A DNA stretch of 64,000 nt from assembly GCF_026659735.1 (NCBI RefSeq), contig NZ_JANSKK010000013.1, positions 62,001 to 126,000 on the forward strand, given 5' to 3'. The translations under genes and the position numbers were made by a program. The notes under the pieces were generated by a model. It was given only the letters and a program-made list of their open reading frames with translations. It ran no database searches and was not told the origin of the DNA. Numbering within the stretch: the stretch's first letter is position 1; each line of letters opens with the position of its first letter. This stretch comes from Staphylococcus pettenkoferi (lineage in GTDB: Bacteria > Bacillota > Bacilli > Staphylococcales > Staphylococcaceae). Shown piece after piece: positions 55,391 through 64,000 of this stretch.

Positions 55391-56422
55391 ATGAAAATCG
55401 TAGCATTATTCCCTGAAGCTGTAGAAGGCCAAGACAATCAATTACTCAACACAGATAAAGCAATTGGTTTGAAATCATTTTTACAAGACAAAGGACATGA
55501 ACTCGTTATCTTGAAAGATGGTAAAGAGGATTTAGACAAACATCTTGAAGATATGGAAGTCGTAATTAGCGCACCGTTCTACCCTGCTTATATGACGAAA
55601 GAGCGTATCGAGAAAGCGCCTAACTTGAAACTTGCAATCACAGCAGGTGTCGGCTCTGACCACGTGGACTTAGATGCAGCGAGTCAACACAATGTGAGTG
55701 TAGTCGAAGTGACAGGAAGCAATACCGTGAGTGTCGCTGAACACGCTGTGATGGACTTACTCATCTTGCTCCGTAACTATGAAGAAGGTCACCGTCAATC
55801 TAAAGAGGGTGAATGGAACCTATCTCAAGTCGGCAACGATGCTTACGAACTTCAACACAAGACAATCGGTATCTTCGGTTTCGGCCGTATCGGTCAACTC
55901 GTAGCTGAACGTCTTGCACCTTTCAATGTAACGATTCAACACTATGATCCAATCAATCAGAAAGACAACGAACATTCTAAATTCGTGAAATTCGACGAAC
56001 TCGTTAAGACAAGTGATGCGATTACGATTCATGCTCCACTTACACCAGAGACAGACAACCTCTTCGACGACAGTGTGCTAGCTAAGATGAAAGACGGTAG
56101 TTTCTTAGTTAATACTGCTAGAGGTAAAATTGTGAACACAGATGCACTTGTGGAAGCGCTCGAAGACAAACATATCCAAGGTTATGCTGGCGATGTGTGG
56201 TATCCACAACCTGCCCCAGCAGATCATCCATGGAGAACAATGCCTCGTAACGCGATGACAGTCCACTATTCCGGCATGACTTTAGAGGCTCAAAAACGCA
56301 TTGAAGACGGCGTAAAAGACATCTTAGACCGCTTCTTTAACGACCAACCTTTCCAAGACAAAGACGTGATCGTTTCTGGCGGTCGTATCTCTAGCGCAAG
56401 TTACAATGCTAAAAATGATTAA
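55391..56422 (+). CDS. fdh: NAD-dependent formate dehydrogenase
   Basis: This 343-residue D-2-hydroxyacid dehydrogenase-family protein has the Rossmann motif GIFGFGRIGQLVAE, the catalytic Arg/Glu/His as NTARGKIVN and HYSGMTLEAQKRI, and NPxPAPADHPWR-like YPQPAPADHPWRTMP, which marks formate dehydrogenases. It oxidises formate to CO2 with NAD+, without metal cofactors. S. aureus has a close homologue elsewhere in its chromosome. Here it interrupts tagH-tagA and has its own structured leader and ribosome site TAGGAG. Confidence 0.93.
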   Translation: MKIVALFPEAVEGQDNQLLNTDKAIGLKSFLQDKGHELVILKDGKEDLDKHLEDMEVVISAPFYPAYMTKERIEKAPNLKLAITAGVGSDHVDLDAASQHNVSVVEVTGSNTVSVAEHAVMDLLILLRNYEEGHRQSKEGEWNLSQVGNDAYELQHKTIGIFGFGRIGQLVAERLAPFNVTIQHYDPINQKDNEHSKFVKFDELVKTSDAITIHAPLTPETDNLFDDSVLAKMKDGSFLVNTARGKIVNTDALVEALEDKHIQGYAGDVWYPQPAPADHPWRTMPRNAMTVHYSGMTLEAQKRIEDGVKDILDRFFNDQPFQDKDVIVSGGRISSASYNAKND

Positions 56423-56540
56423 TAAGTCCTTGATGCAATCATTTCAGTAAACTTTAAACCTTTGACCTAAAACAAATATGAGAGCATCTCATATTAAATA
56501 CAAGTTCACCTATCCTTTCCCCTTTGAATAATGATATTGT

Positions 56541-56576
56541 GGCGACAGAACATATCGGGACATGTTACTTCGCCAT
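56541..56576. repeat. perfect-ended inverted repeat, role unclear
   Basis: TGGCGACAGAACAT pairs with ATGTTACTTCGCCA (one mismatch) around 8 bases. No T-tract follows on either strand, so it is a poor terminator. It lies in the fdh-tagA interval. Confidence 0.4.
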
Positions 56577-56604
56577 AAAAATAAAAAATAGATATCCATC
56601 CTCA

Positions 56605-56639
56605 AACAGCCGTTCCATCATCAACGTGGAACGGCTGTT
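56605..56639. terminator. bidirectional hairpin after fdh and tagA
   Basis: AACAGCCGTTCCA forms a 13-bp perfect stem with its complement around a 9-base loop between converging genes. T content on either side is modest. Confidence 0.65.
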
Positions 56640-56725
56640 GCTATCTTCATTATTCACTTAGTTCTGTTTCTTAGATACGCGTTTTTTATGTCACGATGTT
56701 CACTTGGACAAGATATAAAGCGCGT

Positions 56726-57475
56726 TTAATTCCGCCCTATCTTCTGCTTAACCACTTTATAAAGGAAGATTGGAACATTTTTAACACGGCCAATACGTTT
56801 CCAATCAATCAGCAGACGATACACCCATTCTAGATTGAGCTTGCGGAAGAGCTTCGGTGCCCGCTTCTTCGTACCGCTAAACACCTCAAGTGATCCACCA
56901 ACGCCCATCATCACCGTGTGGGTAAAATGCTGAGCATAACGCTCGAGCCACTCTTCCTGACGTGGATAGCCCATCCCTACGAATAAATAGTCAGGGTCAA
57001 ACGCGACAATCTCGTCAGCGATGCTTTGATCATGAACATCGATATAACCATGATGCGATGCGAAATGGACATATGGGTATTGGGCCTGCAATTGCTGCTC
57101 GGCTAAGTCTACAATCTCAGGTTTCGAACCTAGCAAATACACGCGCTGTTGCTTCTCATTAGCTATTTGAATACACGTTTCCATTAGCTCGATTCCAGGT
57201 ACACGCTCTTGCAACGGCGTCTTCAACATCTTGGCTCCCATTACGATGCCCGTACCATCTGGCACCACGTAATCCGCACGATTAACGAGCTGTTGATAGT
57301 CAGAATGTTGCGTCGCATAGTTTGCGATTTCTGGATTGGCAGTAACGATGAAGAGATTATCTCGATTGTTTTCACTCATAAAATGCATGATATTCTCTTT
57401 CATTTGTGTCATGGTCACATTATCAAAGTGTAATCCTAATACGTTGACGCGCTGGTCTTGATTACGATTCATCAT
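56726..57475 (-). CDS. tagA: N-acetylmannosaminyltransferase TagA/TarA
   Basis: This 249-residue WecG/TagA glycosyltransferase has FIVTANPEIANYATQ, VVPDGTGIVMGAKML, YLLGSKPEIVDLAEQQL and FVGMGYPRQEEWLE, and a VMMGVGGSLEVFSGTKKRAPK tail. It transfers ManNAc to GlcNAc-PP-undecaprenol, the second step of wall teichoic acid linkage unit synthesis. The start is behind AGGAG. It is separated from tagH by the DUF2294 and fdh genes. Confidence 0.94.
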   Translation of the reverse strand: MMNRNQDQRVNVLGLHFDNVTMTQMKENIMHFMSENNRDNLFIVTANPEIANYATQHSDYQQLVNRADYVVPDGTGIVMGAKMLKTPLQERVPGIELMETCIQIANEKQQRVYLLGSKPEIVDLAEQQLQAQYPYVHFASHHGYIDVHDQSIADEIVAFDPDYLFVGMGYPRQEEWLERYAQHFTHTVMMGVGGSLEVFSGTKKRAPKLFRKLNLEWVYRLLIDWKRIGRVKNVPIFLYKVVKQKIGRN

Positions 57476-57647
57476 ATTTGTATCTCCTTAAAGCCTGCTT
57501 AAGATTAGGATTTCGCTCCACACGAAATCTCTCTATTATTCAACATGGATTGGTACTTTTACGTCATCCTACCAAAGTCGCAATGTCTTTTGATTATAAA
57601 TAGCATATAATAGTATTATGTATTTTATAAAATGAAAGGATCAAACG

Positions 57648-58415
57648 ATGCAGCAATTTAATGCTTTACTAACAAGCCACATTGACTTACAACTTTATAT
57701 TCTCATCGGCATCGCTATATGTTATATTCTCGCACATCAGTACCGCACTAATTCTATATTGCGATACGTTGATGTCTGTCTTAATTACATCCCTGTACTC
57801 ACGCACGAGTTTGGACATATCCTTTTTAATAAAATCAGCGGCGGTCGTGCTAAAGACCTCGTCATCGTCGTTTCACCTACTGAGCGTGAACAAACGTTAC
57901 AACAAGGTTATGCAGTGACAAGTTCTGCTTCACGCTTGAGTCAAATCATCACGACACTTGGTGGATATATCATGCCGCCACTCATGCTATATATCGGCGT
58001 ACTAACCATCAAACACGATTACGCGAGTTTATTCGTAGGTGCATATATTCTGATCTTTATTTACTTTCTGTTCTTAACGTCGAGAAAAGTAATGCCACTG
58101 ATCATTCTCATTATACTTGCTGGTTTATTATATTTCATCTTTCAATACCATCAAGATTTACTGACAAGCCAGCTCATTAGCATAGTCATTCACTACATTC
58201 TCGGTGTGCTACTCGGCGAAGTGCTTCAATCTTCATGGACAATTATGCGCTTAACCTTTAACTCACGTATTACAGAGTGGGATGGTAGTGCCTTACGCGA
58301 TCTTACACACCTGCCTGTCATCTGTTTCAGCGTGTTATGGATTGCTATTAACCTCTACACACTTTATACAGTATGGAACGTCCTATCTATAACTCAACCC
58401 TACTTCCAATCTTAA
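57648..58415 (+). CDS. M50-like membrane metallopeptidase family protein
   Basis: This 255-residue protein has about seven membrane segments. LTHEFGHILFNKISGGRAKDL contains the zinc motif HExxH (HEFGH), and the following GGYIMPPLMLYIG resembles the M50B group, often annotated as peptidase M50B-like. It may act on proteins within the membrane, but no substrate is known and the third zinc ligand is not certain. It is a single gene diverging from tagA. Confidence 0.7.
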   Translation: MQQFNALLTSHIDLQLYILIGIAICYILAHQYRTNSILRYVDVCLNYIPVLTHEFGHILFNKISGGRAKDLVIVVSPTEREQTLQQGYAVTSSASRLSQIITTLGGYIMPPLMLYIGVLTIKHDYASLFVGAYILIFIYFLFLTSRKVMPLIILIILAGLLYFIFQYHQDLLTSQLISIVIHYILGVLLGEVLQSSWTIMRLTFNSRITEWDGSALRDLTHLPVICFSVLWIAINLYTLYTVWNVLSITQPYFQS

Positions 58416-58417
58416 AC

Positions 58418-58471
58418 AAGCAGGCTACGAGATTAAATCTGCGCGCAATTGCCCAGTCTCGTAACCTGCTT
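58418..58471. terminator. bidirectional hairpin between the M50-like gene and mntR
   Basis: AAGCAGG-TACGAGA pairs with TCTCGTA-CCTGCTT (one bulge). The T-rich tail TTATTCTTC lies on the + strand. Confidence 0.7.
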
Positions 58472-59115
58472 TATTCTTCTACATAAATATGTTTCGCATT
58501 ATCATAGCTTAAGATGGTAGAAATATCTCCTTTGCTAATGATAATCACGTTATTGGTATCATCTTTACTTTCAATCGTAATCGTATCTCCAATAGAAATC
58601 TCCTTACTAGAAAGATAGATGAGTAATTCAGTGCGATCTCTCACTCTCTCAATCGTCACTACAGAACCTTCATCAAACTCGATTAAATTCTTCGTGTAAA
58701 TCTCTTTATATTGATTGTCGCGCGGAATTACGCCGCCGTGCGGACATGTCTTAGGATAGTCGAGCACCTTGTCTAAACGTTCCACAAATAGATGGGACAC
58801 GCGATGTTCTAGAATTTCCGCTTCTTGATGCACTTCTTCCCAATTATAATCCAACACTTTGATTAAAAATAATTCGATTAAACGATGACGTTTGATGATA
58901 TCTAATGTATAAGTTAATCCCAAATCAGTCAGACGTACACCTTTGTACGGCTTTGTTTCGACATAATTTGATTTTTCTAATCGATTTAACATTTCACTGA
59001 CTGAAGGTGGTTTGATATTTAAATACTGCGATAGCACCTTATTTGTCACATATTCAGTGTCTCCATGATGCGTTAAGATGGCTTTCAAGTAGTCCTCTTT
59101 CTCTTCAGTTAGCAT
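58471..59115 (-). CDS. mntR: manganese-responsive regulator MntR (DtxR family)
   Basis: This 214-residue protein has an N-terminal helix-turn-helix (VLSQYLNIKPPSVSEMLNRLEKSNYVE), a dimerisation and metal-binding region with the E/C/H ligands in EVHQEAEILEHRVSH and CPHGGVIP, and a C-terminal SH3-like (FeoA) domain at about 150-214. It represses mntABC when Mn2+ is plentiful. The start at 59115 (MLTEEK) follows AGAGGTG; the length matches staphylococcal MntR. It diverges from mntA. Confidence 0.93.
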   Translation of the reverse strand: MLTEEKEDYLKAILTHHGDTEYVTNKVLSQYLNIKPPSVSEMLNRLEKSNYVETKPYKGVRLTDLGLTYTLDIIKRHRLIELFLIKVLDYNWEEVHQEAEILEHRVSHLFVERLDKVLDYPKTCPHGGVIPRDNQYKEIYTKNLIEFDEGSVVTIERVRDRTELLIYLSSKEISIGDTITIESKDDTNNVIIISKGDISTILSYDNAKHIYVEE

Positions 59116-59160
59116 GCTTTCACCTCTCAATGTGTTCACCTTATTGTATCACGAAATAAC

Positions 59161-59212
59161 TTGACACGCTAAAAGTTCGTAGTATATTATAAAATAAATT
59201 AGGTTAACCTAA
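59161..59212 (+). promoter_or_regulatory. mntABC promoter with MntR operator
   Basis: TTGACA (59161-59166) and TATTAT (59185-59190) with an 18-base spacer form the promoter. A perfect palindrome TTAGGTTAACCTAA follows at 59199-59212, over the start region, the expected place for repression by MntR. The mntA ATG is 24 bases downstream. Confidence 0.8.
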
Positions 59213-59235
59213 AAATTTTATTAAGGGGGTTAAAT

Positions 59236-59943
59236 ATGCTTGAAGTAAAGAACTTGAATTTAAATTTAGGGAATAAACACGTGCTTCAAAATATTAACTT
59301 TGAAATCCCGTTACATGGGGAAATCATCGGAATTATGGGACCTAACGGAGCAGGCAAATCTTCGCTCATCAAATCTATGATTGGAGAGTTCAAGGCTTCT
59401 GGTCTCAGCAAGATGAACGATAAACCCACAACGGAACAACTTAAGAATATTACTTATATACCACAAAAAGCACATATTGATTTAGACTTCCCTATTAACG
59501 TAGAAGAAGTTGTAGTGTCAGGCGCTTATCAAGATTTAGGCTGGTTCAAATGGGTGACGCCTAAAGTGAAAGCGAAGTTAAACACATTATTGGAAGAACT
59601 GGAAATTGAAACATTGAGAAAGCGACAATTGTCACAACTCAGTGGCGGACAATTACAACGTGTGCTTATCGCACGCGCACTCATGTCAGACAGTTCGCTT
59701 TATCTCTTAGACGAACCTTTCGTGGGAATTGACTTCCACAGTGAGCAACTCATCATTCGTAAGATTCGTCAGCTCAAATTACAGAACAAACTCGTCTTAA
59801 TCGTCCATCACGACCTGTCTAAAGCTGAGGACTATTTCGATAGAGTCATGTTACTGAACAAGAATTTACGCTATTTTGGCGAAAGCAAACAAGCGACACA
59901 ACCTGAAATACTCAATGATGTATTTCTCAATCAAGTCGGATAA
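59236..59943 (+). CDS. mntA: manganese ABC transporter ATPase MntA
   Basis: This 235-residue ATPase has GPNGAGKSS (Walker A), QLSGGQLQR (signature) and LYLLDEPFVGID (Walker B), typical of the cluster 9 metal ABC importers. It is the first gene of mntABC. The ribosome site AAGGGGG lies close before the ATG. It is followed 15 bases later by mntB. Confidence 0.93.
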   Translation: MLEVKNLNLNLGNKHVLQNINFEIPLHGEIIGIMGPNGAGKSSLIKSMIGEFKASGLSKMNDKPTTEQLKNITYIPQKAHIDLDFPINVEEVVVSGAYQDLGWFKWVTPKVKAKLNTLLEELEIETLRKRQLSQLSGGQLQRVLIARALMSDSSLYLLDEPFVGIDFHSEQLIIRKIRQLKLQNKLVLIVHHDLSKAEDYFDRVMLLNKNLRYFGESKQATQPEILNDVFLNQVG

Positions 59944-59958
59944 GAAAGGAGTATACTC

Positions 59959-60792
59959 GTGGATTTCATTCAACATTTGTTTGATTATCAATTCCTCAAC
60001 CGCGCACTCATTATGTCAATGGTTGTAGGTATCGTTTGTGGCACAGTAGGCAGTATCATCGTCCTACGTGGATTGTCACTGATGGGAGATGCAATGAGTC
60101 ACGCCGTCTTACCTGGTGTAGCACTCTCCTTCGTCTTTCAAATTCCAATGTTTGTCGGCGCACTCATCACTGGGATGCTAGCCAGTGGATTTATCGGCTT
60201 AATCTCTGACAAGAGTAAGACGAAAGCCGACGCAGCGATTGGTATTAGCTTCACAGCATTCTTAGCCAGTGGGGTCATCATCATTAGCTTAATACATAGC
60301 GCGACAGATCTATACCACATCTTATTTGGTAATCTGCTCGCCGTAACGCATGGGACATTCTGGTCCACACTGATCGTTAGCTTAGTCGTACTCGCGCTCA
60401 TCATCATCTTCTATCGTCCATTAAAGATATCAACGTTTGATGCGACATTTAGCCGTATGAGCGGTCTCAATACGACATTTATTCATTATTTCGTGATGCT
60501 ATTGCTTTCATTAGTTACGGTAGCAAGCATTCAAACTGTAGGGATTATCCTTGTCGTAGCTTTACTGATTACACCCGCTTCAACTGCTTTTTTAATTTGT
60601 AAAAAGCTACACACGATGATGATCGTGGCAAGTATTATCAGTATTGTTAGTTCAATTGTAGGACTTTATTTCAGTTATATTTACAACATTCCAAGCGGCG
60701 CGACAATTGTGATTTGTGCATTTATTATTTATCTCGTTGTCTTCGCGCTCCATAAATTGAATTTACCAATGAAGAAAGGAAGCGTATCATGA
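59959..60792 (+). CDS. mntB: manganese ABC transporter permease MntB
   Basis: This 277-residue permease has eight or nine membrane helices; GLSLMGDAMSHAVLPGVALSF and DAAIGISFTAFLASGVIIIS are hallmarks of the ZnuB/MntB family. It starts with GTG at 59959 behind AAAGGAG. Its stop overlaps the mntC ATG by four bases. Confidence 0.93.
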   Translation: MDFIQHLFDYQFLNRALIMSMVVGIVCGTVGSIIVLRGLSLMGDAMSHAVLPGVALSFVFQIPMFVGALITGMLASGFIGLISDKSKTKADAAIGISFTAFLASGVIIISLIHSATDLYHILFGNLLAVTHGTFWSTLIVSLVVLALIIIFYRPLKISTFDATFSRMSGLNTTFIHYFVMLLLSLVTVASIQTVGIILVVALLITPASTAFLICKKLHTMMIVASIISIVSSIVGLYFSYIYNIPSGATIVICAFIIYLVVFALHKLNLPMKKGSVS

Positions 60793-61721
60793 GAAAGATT
60801 ATTACATTTTTACTCATAGCAGTCTTATTCCTGGCTGCATGTGGAAACAATAGTTCAGGGGATCAACATCACGATAGCAAACACAAACTCAAAGTCGTCA
60901 CTACCAACTCTATCCTATACGATATGACGAAAGAAGTCGGTGGCGATAATGTCGAAGTACACAGTATCGTACCAATTGGGCAAGATCCGCACGAATACGA
61001 AGTGAAACCGAAAGACATCAAAGCCTTAACGGATGCAGACGTAATCCTCTATAACGGTCTGAACTTAGAGACAGGTAATGGCTGGTTTAAAAAAGCTTTA
61101 GATCAAGCAGGCAAATCTGAAAAAGATGACTCTGTCGTGTCTGTTTCCGACAAAGTGAAACCGAATTACTTAAAAGGTGCTAAACACATCGATTCTAATC
61201 GTGATCCACACGCTTGGCTCAGCCTATCTAACGGTATTAAATATGTAACAAGTATTCAAAATGCATTAGAGAAATACGATAAAGATCACAAATCAACGTA
61301 CCAAGATAAAGGCGACAAATATAAAGAGAAATTAGATAAACTCAACAAAGATAGTCACAAGAAATTTAAAGATATTCCTAAAGATCAACGCACGATGATT
61401 ACCAGCGAAGGTGCCTTTAAGTACTTTGCACAAGAATATGACATCAATGCCGGCTATATTTGGGAAATCAATACTGAAAAACAAGGAACACCTTCTCAAA
61501 TGAAGCAAGCTATTCATTTCGTTAAAGATAATGATGTGAAGAACTTGCTCGTTGAAACAAGTGTAGATGAGAAGAGTATGAAGAGTCTTAGCGAAGAAAC
61601 AGACAAAGATATTTACGGTAAAGTTTATACAGACTCTATCGGCAAGAAAGGAACAGATGGTGACTCTTATTACAATATGATGAAATCAAACATCGACACA
61701 GTACATAAGAGTATGAAATAA
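60789..61721 (+). CDS. mntC: manganese-binding lipoprotein MntC
   Basis: This 310-residue protein has a signal peptide with lipobox LAAC (lipidated C18). Metal ligands are expected at the His in GQDPHEYEVK and in RDPHAWLS, a Glu in TSEGAFKYFA and an Asp near YTDSIG, as in cluster A-1 metal-binding proteins. It captures Mn2+ outside the cell and delivers it to MntB. Its 3' region continues into a long structured RNA. Confidence 0.94.
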   Translation: MRKIITFLLIAVLFLAACGNNSSGDQHHDSKHKLKVVTTNSILYDMTKEVGGDNVEVHSIVPIGQDPHEYEVKPKDIKALTDADVILYNGLNLETGNGWFKKALDQAGKSEKDDSVVSVSDKVKPNYLKGAKHIDSNRDPHAWLSLSNGIKYVTSIQNALEKYDKDHKSTYQDKGDKYKEKLDKLNKDSHKKFKDIPKDQRTMITSEGAFKYFAQEYDINAGYIWEINTEKQGTPSQMKQAIHFVKDNDVKNLLVETSVDEKSMKSLSEETDKDIYGKVYTDSIGKKGTDGDSYYNMMKSNIDTVHKSMK

Positions 61722-62163
61722 CGTTGAACATAAGTGTGAAGTAAACTCAATCACAATAGAACTATATATTACTGCTTAAAGATTCACCCCCAGGCAGTAC
61801 TATCCTCCTACTGCTTGTTAAGGTGCTAATCATAAGTATAAATAGTCAAAGCATTACCTTGTTCCGGCTAACTGCAGTCTCCACCCTGATAGTTGGCGGG
61901 GGCAATGGTACTATAAGTCAAATACCCCTTTGACAGTCACTTAACGTAGACACCGCTCCCCTTTAACAGGTGCTACGTTAAGTCAATAATTCTCCTAAGG
62001 TAATAACATTCCGGGCTATGAACCTCTTCATTGAGGTGAATAGTCCCATATCGTACGTACCCTCCTAATACATGACGTACGATATGGTGGTATTCAAGCC
62101 TAGATAATCTCTCAACTCCAACGACGGTTCAAATCCTCCCCCGTCGTTGGAGTCATCTTTTTG
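61722..62163 (+). ncRNA. rsaC: RsaC-like structured 3' RNA of mntABC
   Basis: The region after the mntC stop has no frame but many hairpins. Examples are CCATATCGTACGT with its complement at 62046-62087, ACTTAACGTAG with its complement near 61945-61985, and the terminator ACTCCAACGACGG/CCGTCGTTGGAGT at 62115-62153 followed by a T-tract. Loops are C-rich (ACCCCC, CTCCCC, ACCCTCC, TCCCCC). S. aureus RsaC is a small RNA cut from the mntABC 3' end that represses sodA during Mn2+ starvation. Location and structure match; sequence identity is not checked. Confidence 0.7.
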
Positions 62164-62177
62164 ATAATGCCCATATA

Positions 62178-62237
62178 AAAACACTTTCGCCCGTCATCCT
62201 GTCTTATCTCGACAATAACTTCAGAGCGAAAGTGTTT
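62178..62237 (-). terminator. terminator after the antiporter gene
   Basis: On the minus strand AACACTTTCGC pairs with GCGAAAGTGTT, followed by TTTATATG. Confidence 0.75.
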
Positions 62238-62248
62238 CTTTATATTAT

Positions 62249-64000
62249 TTAAGTTAAACTATCTACTATAATCATCTCATCGTAGTTGATTGCTTCTCGA
62301 ATCTTCAACGCCGTCGCCTCACTAATTTCATCTTCATCTGTCAATTGACTGAGCAAGCGACGTTGTTCTTTCAGAGCGACAAGCTTAATCTTCGTAATAG
62401 AGTTCTCATTATTTGGATTAAAGAAGTTGTCAGGCGTTAAGTTATCAATTCTCACGAGATACGCATCACAGACCATACCGACTTCTAATTTGTTGTTCTC
62501 TGTCGTTTCTTTACTCAAACGACTCACAACATGGTAGTGCACCGTACGCATAACATTAGAAATTTCGACTAAGTTGTCCGCGATAGAGAGTGAAGAGGCT
62601 GCATTGGTACGCATGCGTTTACGAATACGTTTTTTCAAGAAATAACCTCTTATTCCCACGATAATTCTTTGGATTAACGATGCTTGTTTGTAAACTTGTG
62701 TACGTTCTGCATAGCGTAAGTAGTTGTCGAGCACGTTAGATGTGATGTCACCATTTTCAACTAATTTATTTAATGTTGCATTTTCAACATCAAATGCGAG
62801 TTTTTGAAGACGTTGCAATTCTTTCGAGTTCTCGTCTTCGTTCTCTACTGTTTTTAAAAAGGCTAATTTATCATGATATTCCTTAATGACGTTACCATAA
62901 CGATAACTTGACTCTGCCGTTGATTTCTTATTCAACGAATCAATCACATGTTCTAGGATAAAGATACGCGCTTGTTTGAAGTTCATACCTTTAATCTTAG
63001 GTTTCTTCGCATTTGGTGTAATCAGTGGTAAGACCACTTGCGCCATCACTAAACTAATGATGACCATTCCTGAAGCGATAAAGAGTAAATCATCGCGGAA
63101 TGTAAATTTATGATGATCCGCTAAGACGTACGGTAGCGTCAATGCGATAGCTAGTGAAATCGTACCGTGCACACCACACAACGTCATAAGGAAAGCATAC
63201 ATACTCCGTTTAGGCGGCGTCTCAGTAGGATTATAGTTATCATCATTCTGCGCCATAATCTTCTGGAATGGACTGATGGGTAAGTAGAAATACGGATAGA
63301 GTACGTAAACCCATAAGAATCTGAATAGATATACGGCTAAAGCGATTAAAGCTGTGACGATAACTAAGAAGAGTAAGTTATGTGGTTCGTACCTCACAAT
63401 CTTCTCGATAACTTCAGGAACGAGGAAACCAAGAATGGAGAAGACGAAACCGTTAAGCGCATAACTCAAGATATTCCACGTGTGGTTGTAACTCATTTGT
63501 AATTGTGTACGTGCTTGTGCGATACGATCACGTTCAAAGCCGTGGACGAGTCCTGCAACCACTGCTGCGATGATTCCAGACGCATGTAGCATTTCAGCAA
63601 CAAGATATGTTACAAATGGCGTCAGCAACTGGATAAACGTAAACATGTTCACATTCTCAATACCCCGGTGTGTCAGTGTGATTCTAAATCGAACGAGTAC
63701 GACACCGATAATCAGACCGATGATAAATCCGCCGATTGAAGAGATGAGAAATTGTTCTACTGCATTGAATATTGAGAATGCACCAGTAATCAAGGCAGCA
63801 ACAGATATTTTAAATGAAATGATACCTGCAGCATCATTTAATAAAGATTCACCTTCAAGAATCGTCATTGCACCTTTAGGTAAGACTTTGCCTTTAGTAA
63901 TCGCTTGAACCGCTACTGCATCGGTAGGACAGAGGATGGCTGCGAGTGCGAATGCAGCTGCAAGTGGAAGTTCTGGCCAAATCCAGTGCACAAATAGTCC
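62249..64000 (-). CDS. CPA1-family Na+/H+ antiporter, N-terminus cut by the window
   Basis: The frame is open beyond base 64000, so the first membrane helices are missing; about 580 residues are visible from a GTG at 63991. ILCPTDAVAVQA carries the CPA1 ion-binding aspartate, and ILEGESLLNDAAGI is the NhaP/NHE hallmark. About nine membrane helices (to residue ~330) precede a cytoplasmic helical tail of ~250 residues. It exchanges Na+ (or K+) for H+. The true start lies outside the window. Confidence 0.85.
   Translation of the reverse strand, partial: GLFVHWIWPELPLAAAFALAAILCPTDAVAVQAITKGKVLPKGAMTILEGESLLNDAAGIISFKISVAALITGAFSIFNAVEQFLISSIGGFIIGLIIGVVLVRFRITLTHRGIENVNMFTFIQLLTPFVTYLVAEMLHASGIIAAVVAGLVHGFERDRIAQARTQLQMSYNHTWNILSYALNGFVFSILGFLVPEVIEKIVRYEPHNLLFLVIVTALIALAVYLFRFLWVYVLYPYFYLPISPFQKIMAQNDDNYNPTETPPKRSMYAFLMTLCGVHGTISLAIALTLPYVLADHHKFTFRDDLLFIASGMVIISLVMAQVVLPLITPNAKKPKIKGMNFKQARIFILEHVIDSLNKKSTAESSYRYGNVIKEYHDKLAFLKTVENEDENSKELQRLQKLAFDVENATLNKLVENGDITSNVLDNYLRYAERTQVYKQASLIQRIIVGIRGYFLKKRIRKRMRTNAASSLSIADNLVEISNVMRTVHYHVVSRLSKETTENNKLEVGMVCDAYLVRIDNLTPDNFFNPNNENSITKIKLVALKEQRRLLSQLTDEDEISEATALKIREAINYDEMIIVDSLT

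Overview
The window is chromosomal DNA of a Staphylococcus species. Several proteins and runs of neighbouring genes match the S. aureus chromosome closely enough to name: mgrA, uppP, sarX-rbf, pitRA, fhuCBG-dhaKLM, abcA/pbp4, the teichoic acid genes tagD-X-B-G-H-A, and mntR/mntABC. The species cannot be fixed by reading; it is not obviously S. aureus, because several loci differ from it (an NAD formate dehydrogenase and a DUF2294 gene inside the tag cluster, and a T7SS-type effector locus near mgrA). No tRNA, rRNA, CRISPR array, prophage or complete insertion sequence was seen. Both window edges cut genes.

Layout. 1-9 kb: small membrane proteins, a CobW-type metal GTPase, mgrA, cydDC, uppP, and a three-gene operon behind a sigma-B-type promoter. 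9-13.6 kb: an A+T-rich accessory operon on the minus strand, with two small helical proteins, three tandem Csa1/DUF576-like proteins, and a lipase with a helical C-terminal tail. This is the architecture of the TslA/TilA/TlaA type VII secreted lipase toxin system and is the most notable locus. 13.8-24.5 kb: a FemABX transferase, acetyltransferase, small sigma-B-type gene, lipoprotein, two MFS transporters with a LysR regulator, DUF402, cupin and YebC. 24.5-25.8 kb: a gene-free stretch with a TIR-bounded miniature element and two 287-bp copies of a structured repeat, just downstream of sarX. 25.8-33 kb: sarX, rbf, a Bax-inhibitor-like protein, a LysM-CHAP cell-wall hydrolase, a relic XRE regulator, and phosphate transport pitRA. 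33-45 kb: acetyltransferase, esterase, YkvI, dhaKLM, Fur-box-controlled fhuCBG, YitT, an RsaD-like small RNA, and nupC. 45-58 kb: abcA and pbp4 (divergent), then wall teichoic acid synthesis and export (tagD, tagX, tagB, tagG, tagH, tagA). This cluster is interrupted by a YefM antitoxin with a wrecked YoeB toxin and a second miniature element, and by DUF2294 and formate dehydrogenase genes. 58-64 kb: mntR divergent from mntABC, an RsaC-like structured 3' RNA after mntC, and a truncated Na+/H+ antiporter.

How the genes work together. Much of the window concerns the cell envelope (UppP carrier recycling, FemABX, PBP4/AbcA, LysM-CHAP, teichoic acid synthesis, all relevant to MgrA, SarX and Rbf surface and biofilm control) and metal or phosphate supply (FhuCBG for iron, MntABC for manganese, PitA for phosphate, CobW for metal insertion). 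Short operons are tightly packed, often with ATGA overlaps, and are bounded by clear hairpin terminators. The regulatory sites visible are two sigma-B promoters, a perfect Fur box, a perfect palindrome at the mnt promoter, and one near-consensus cre.
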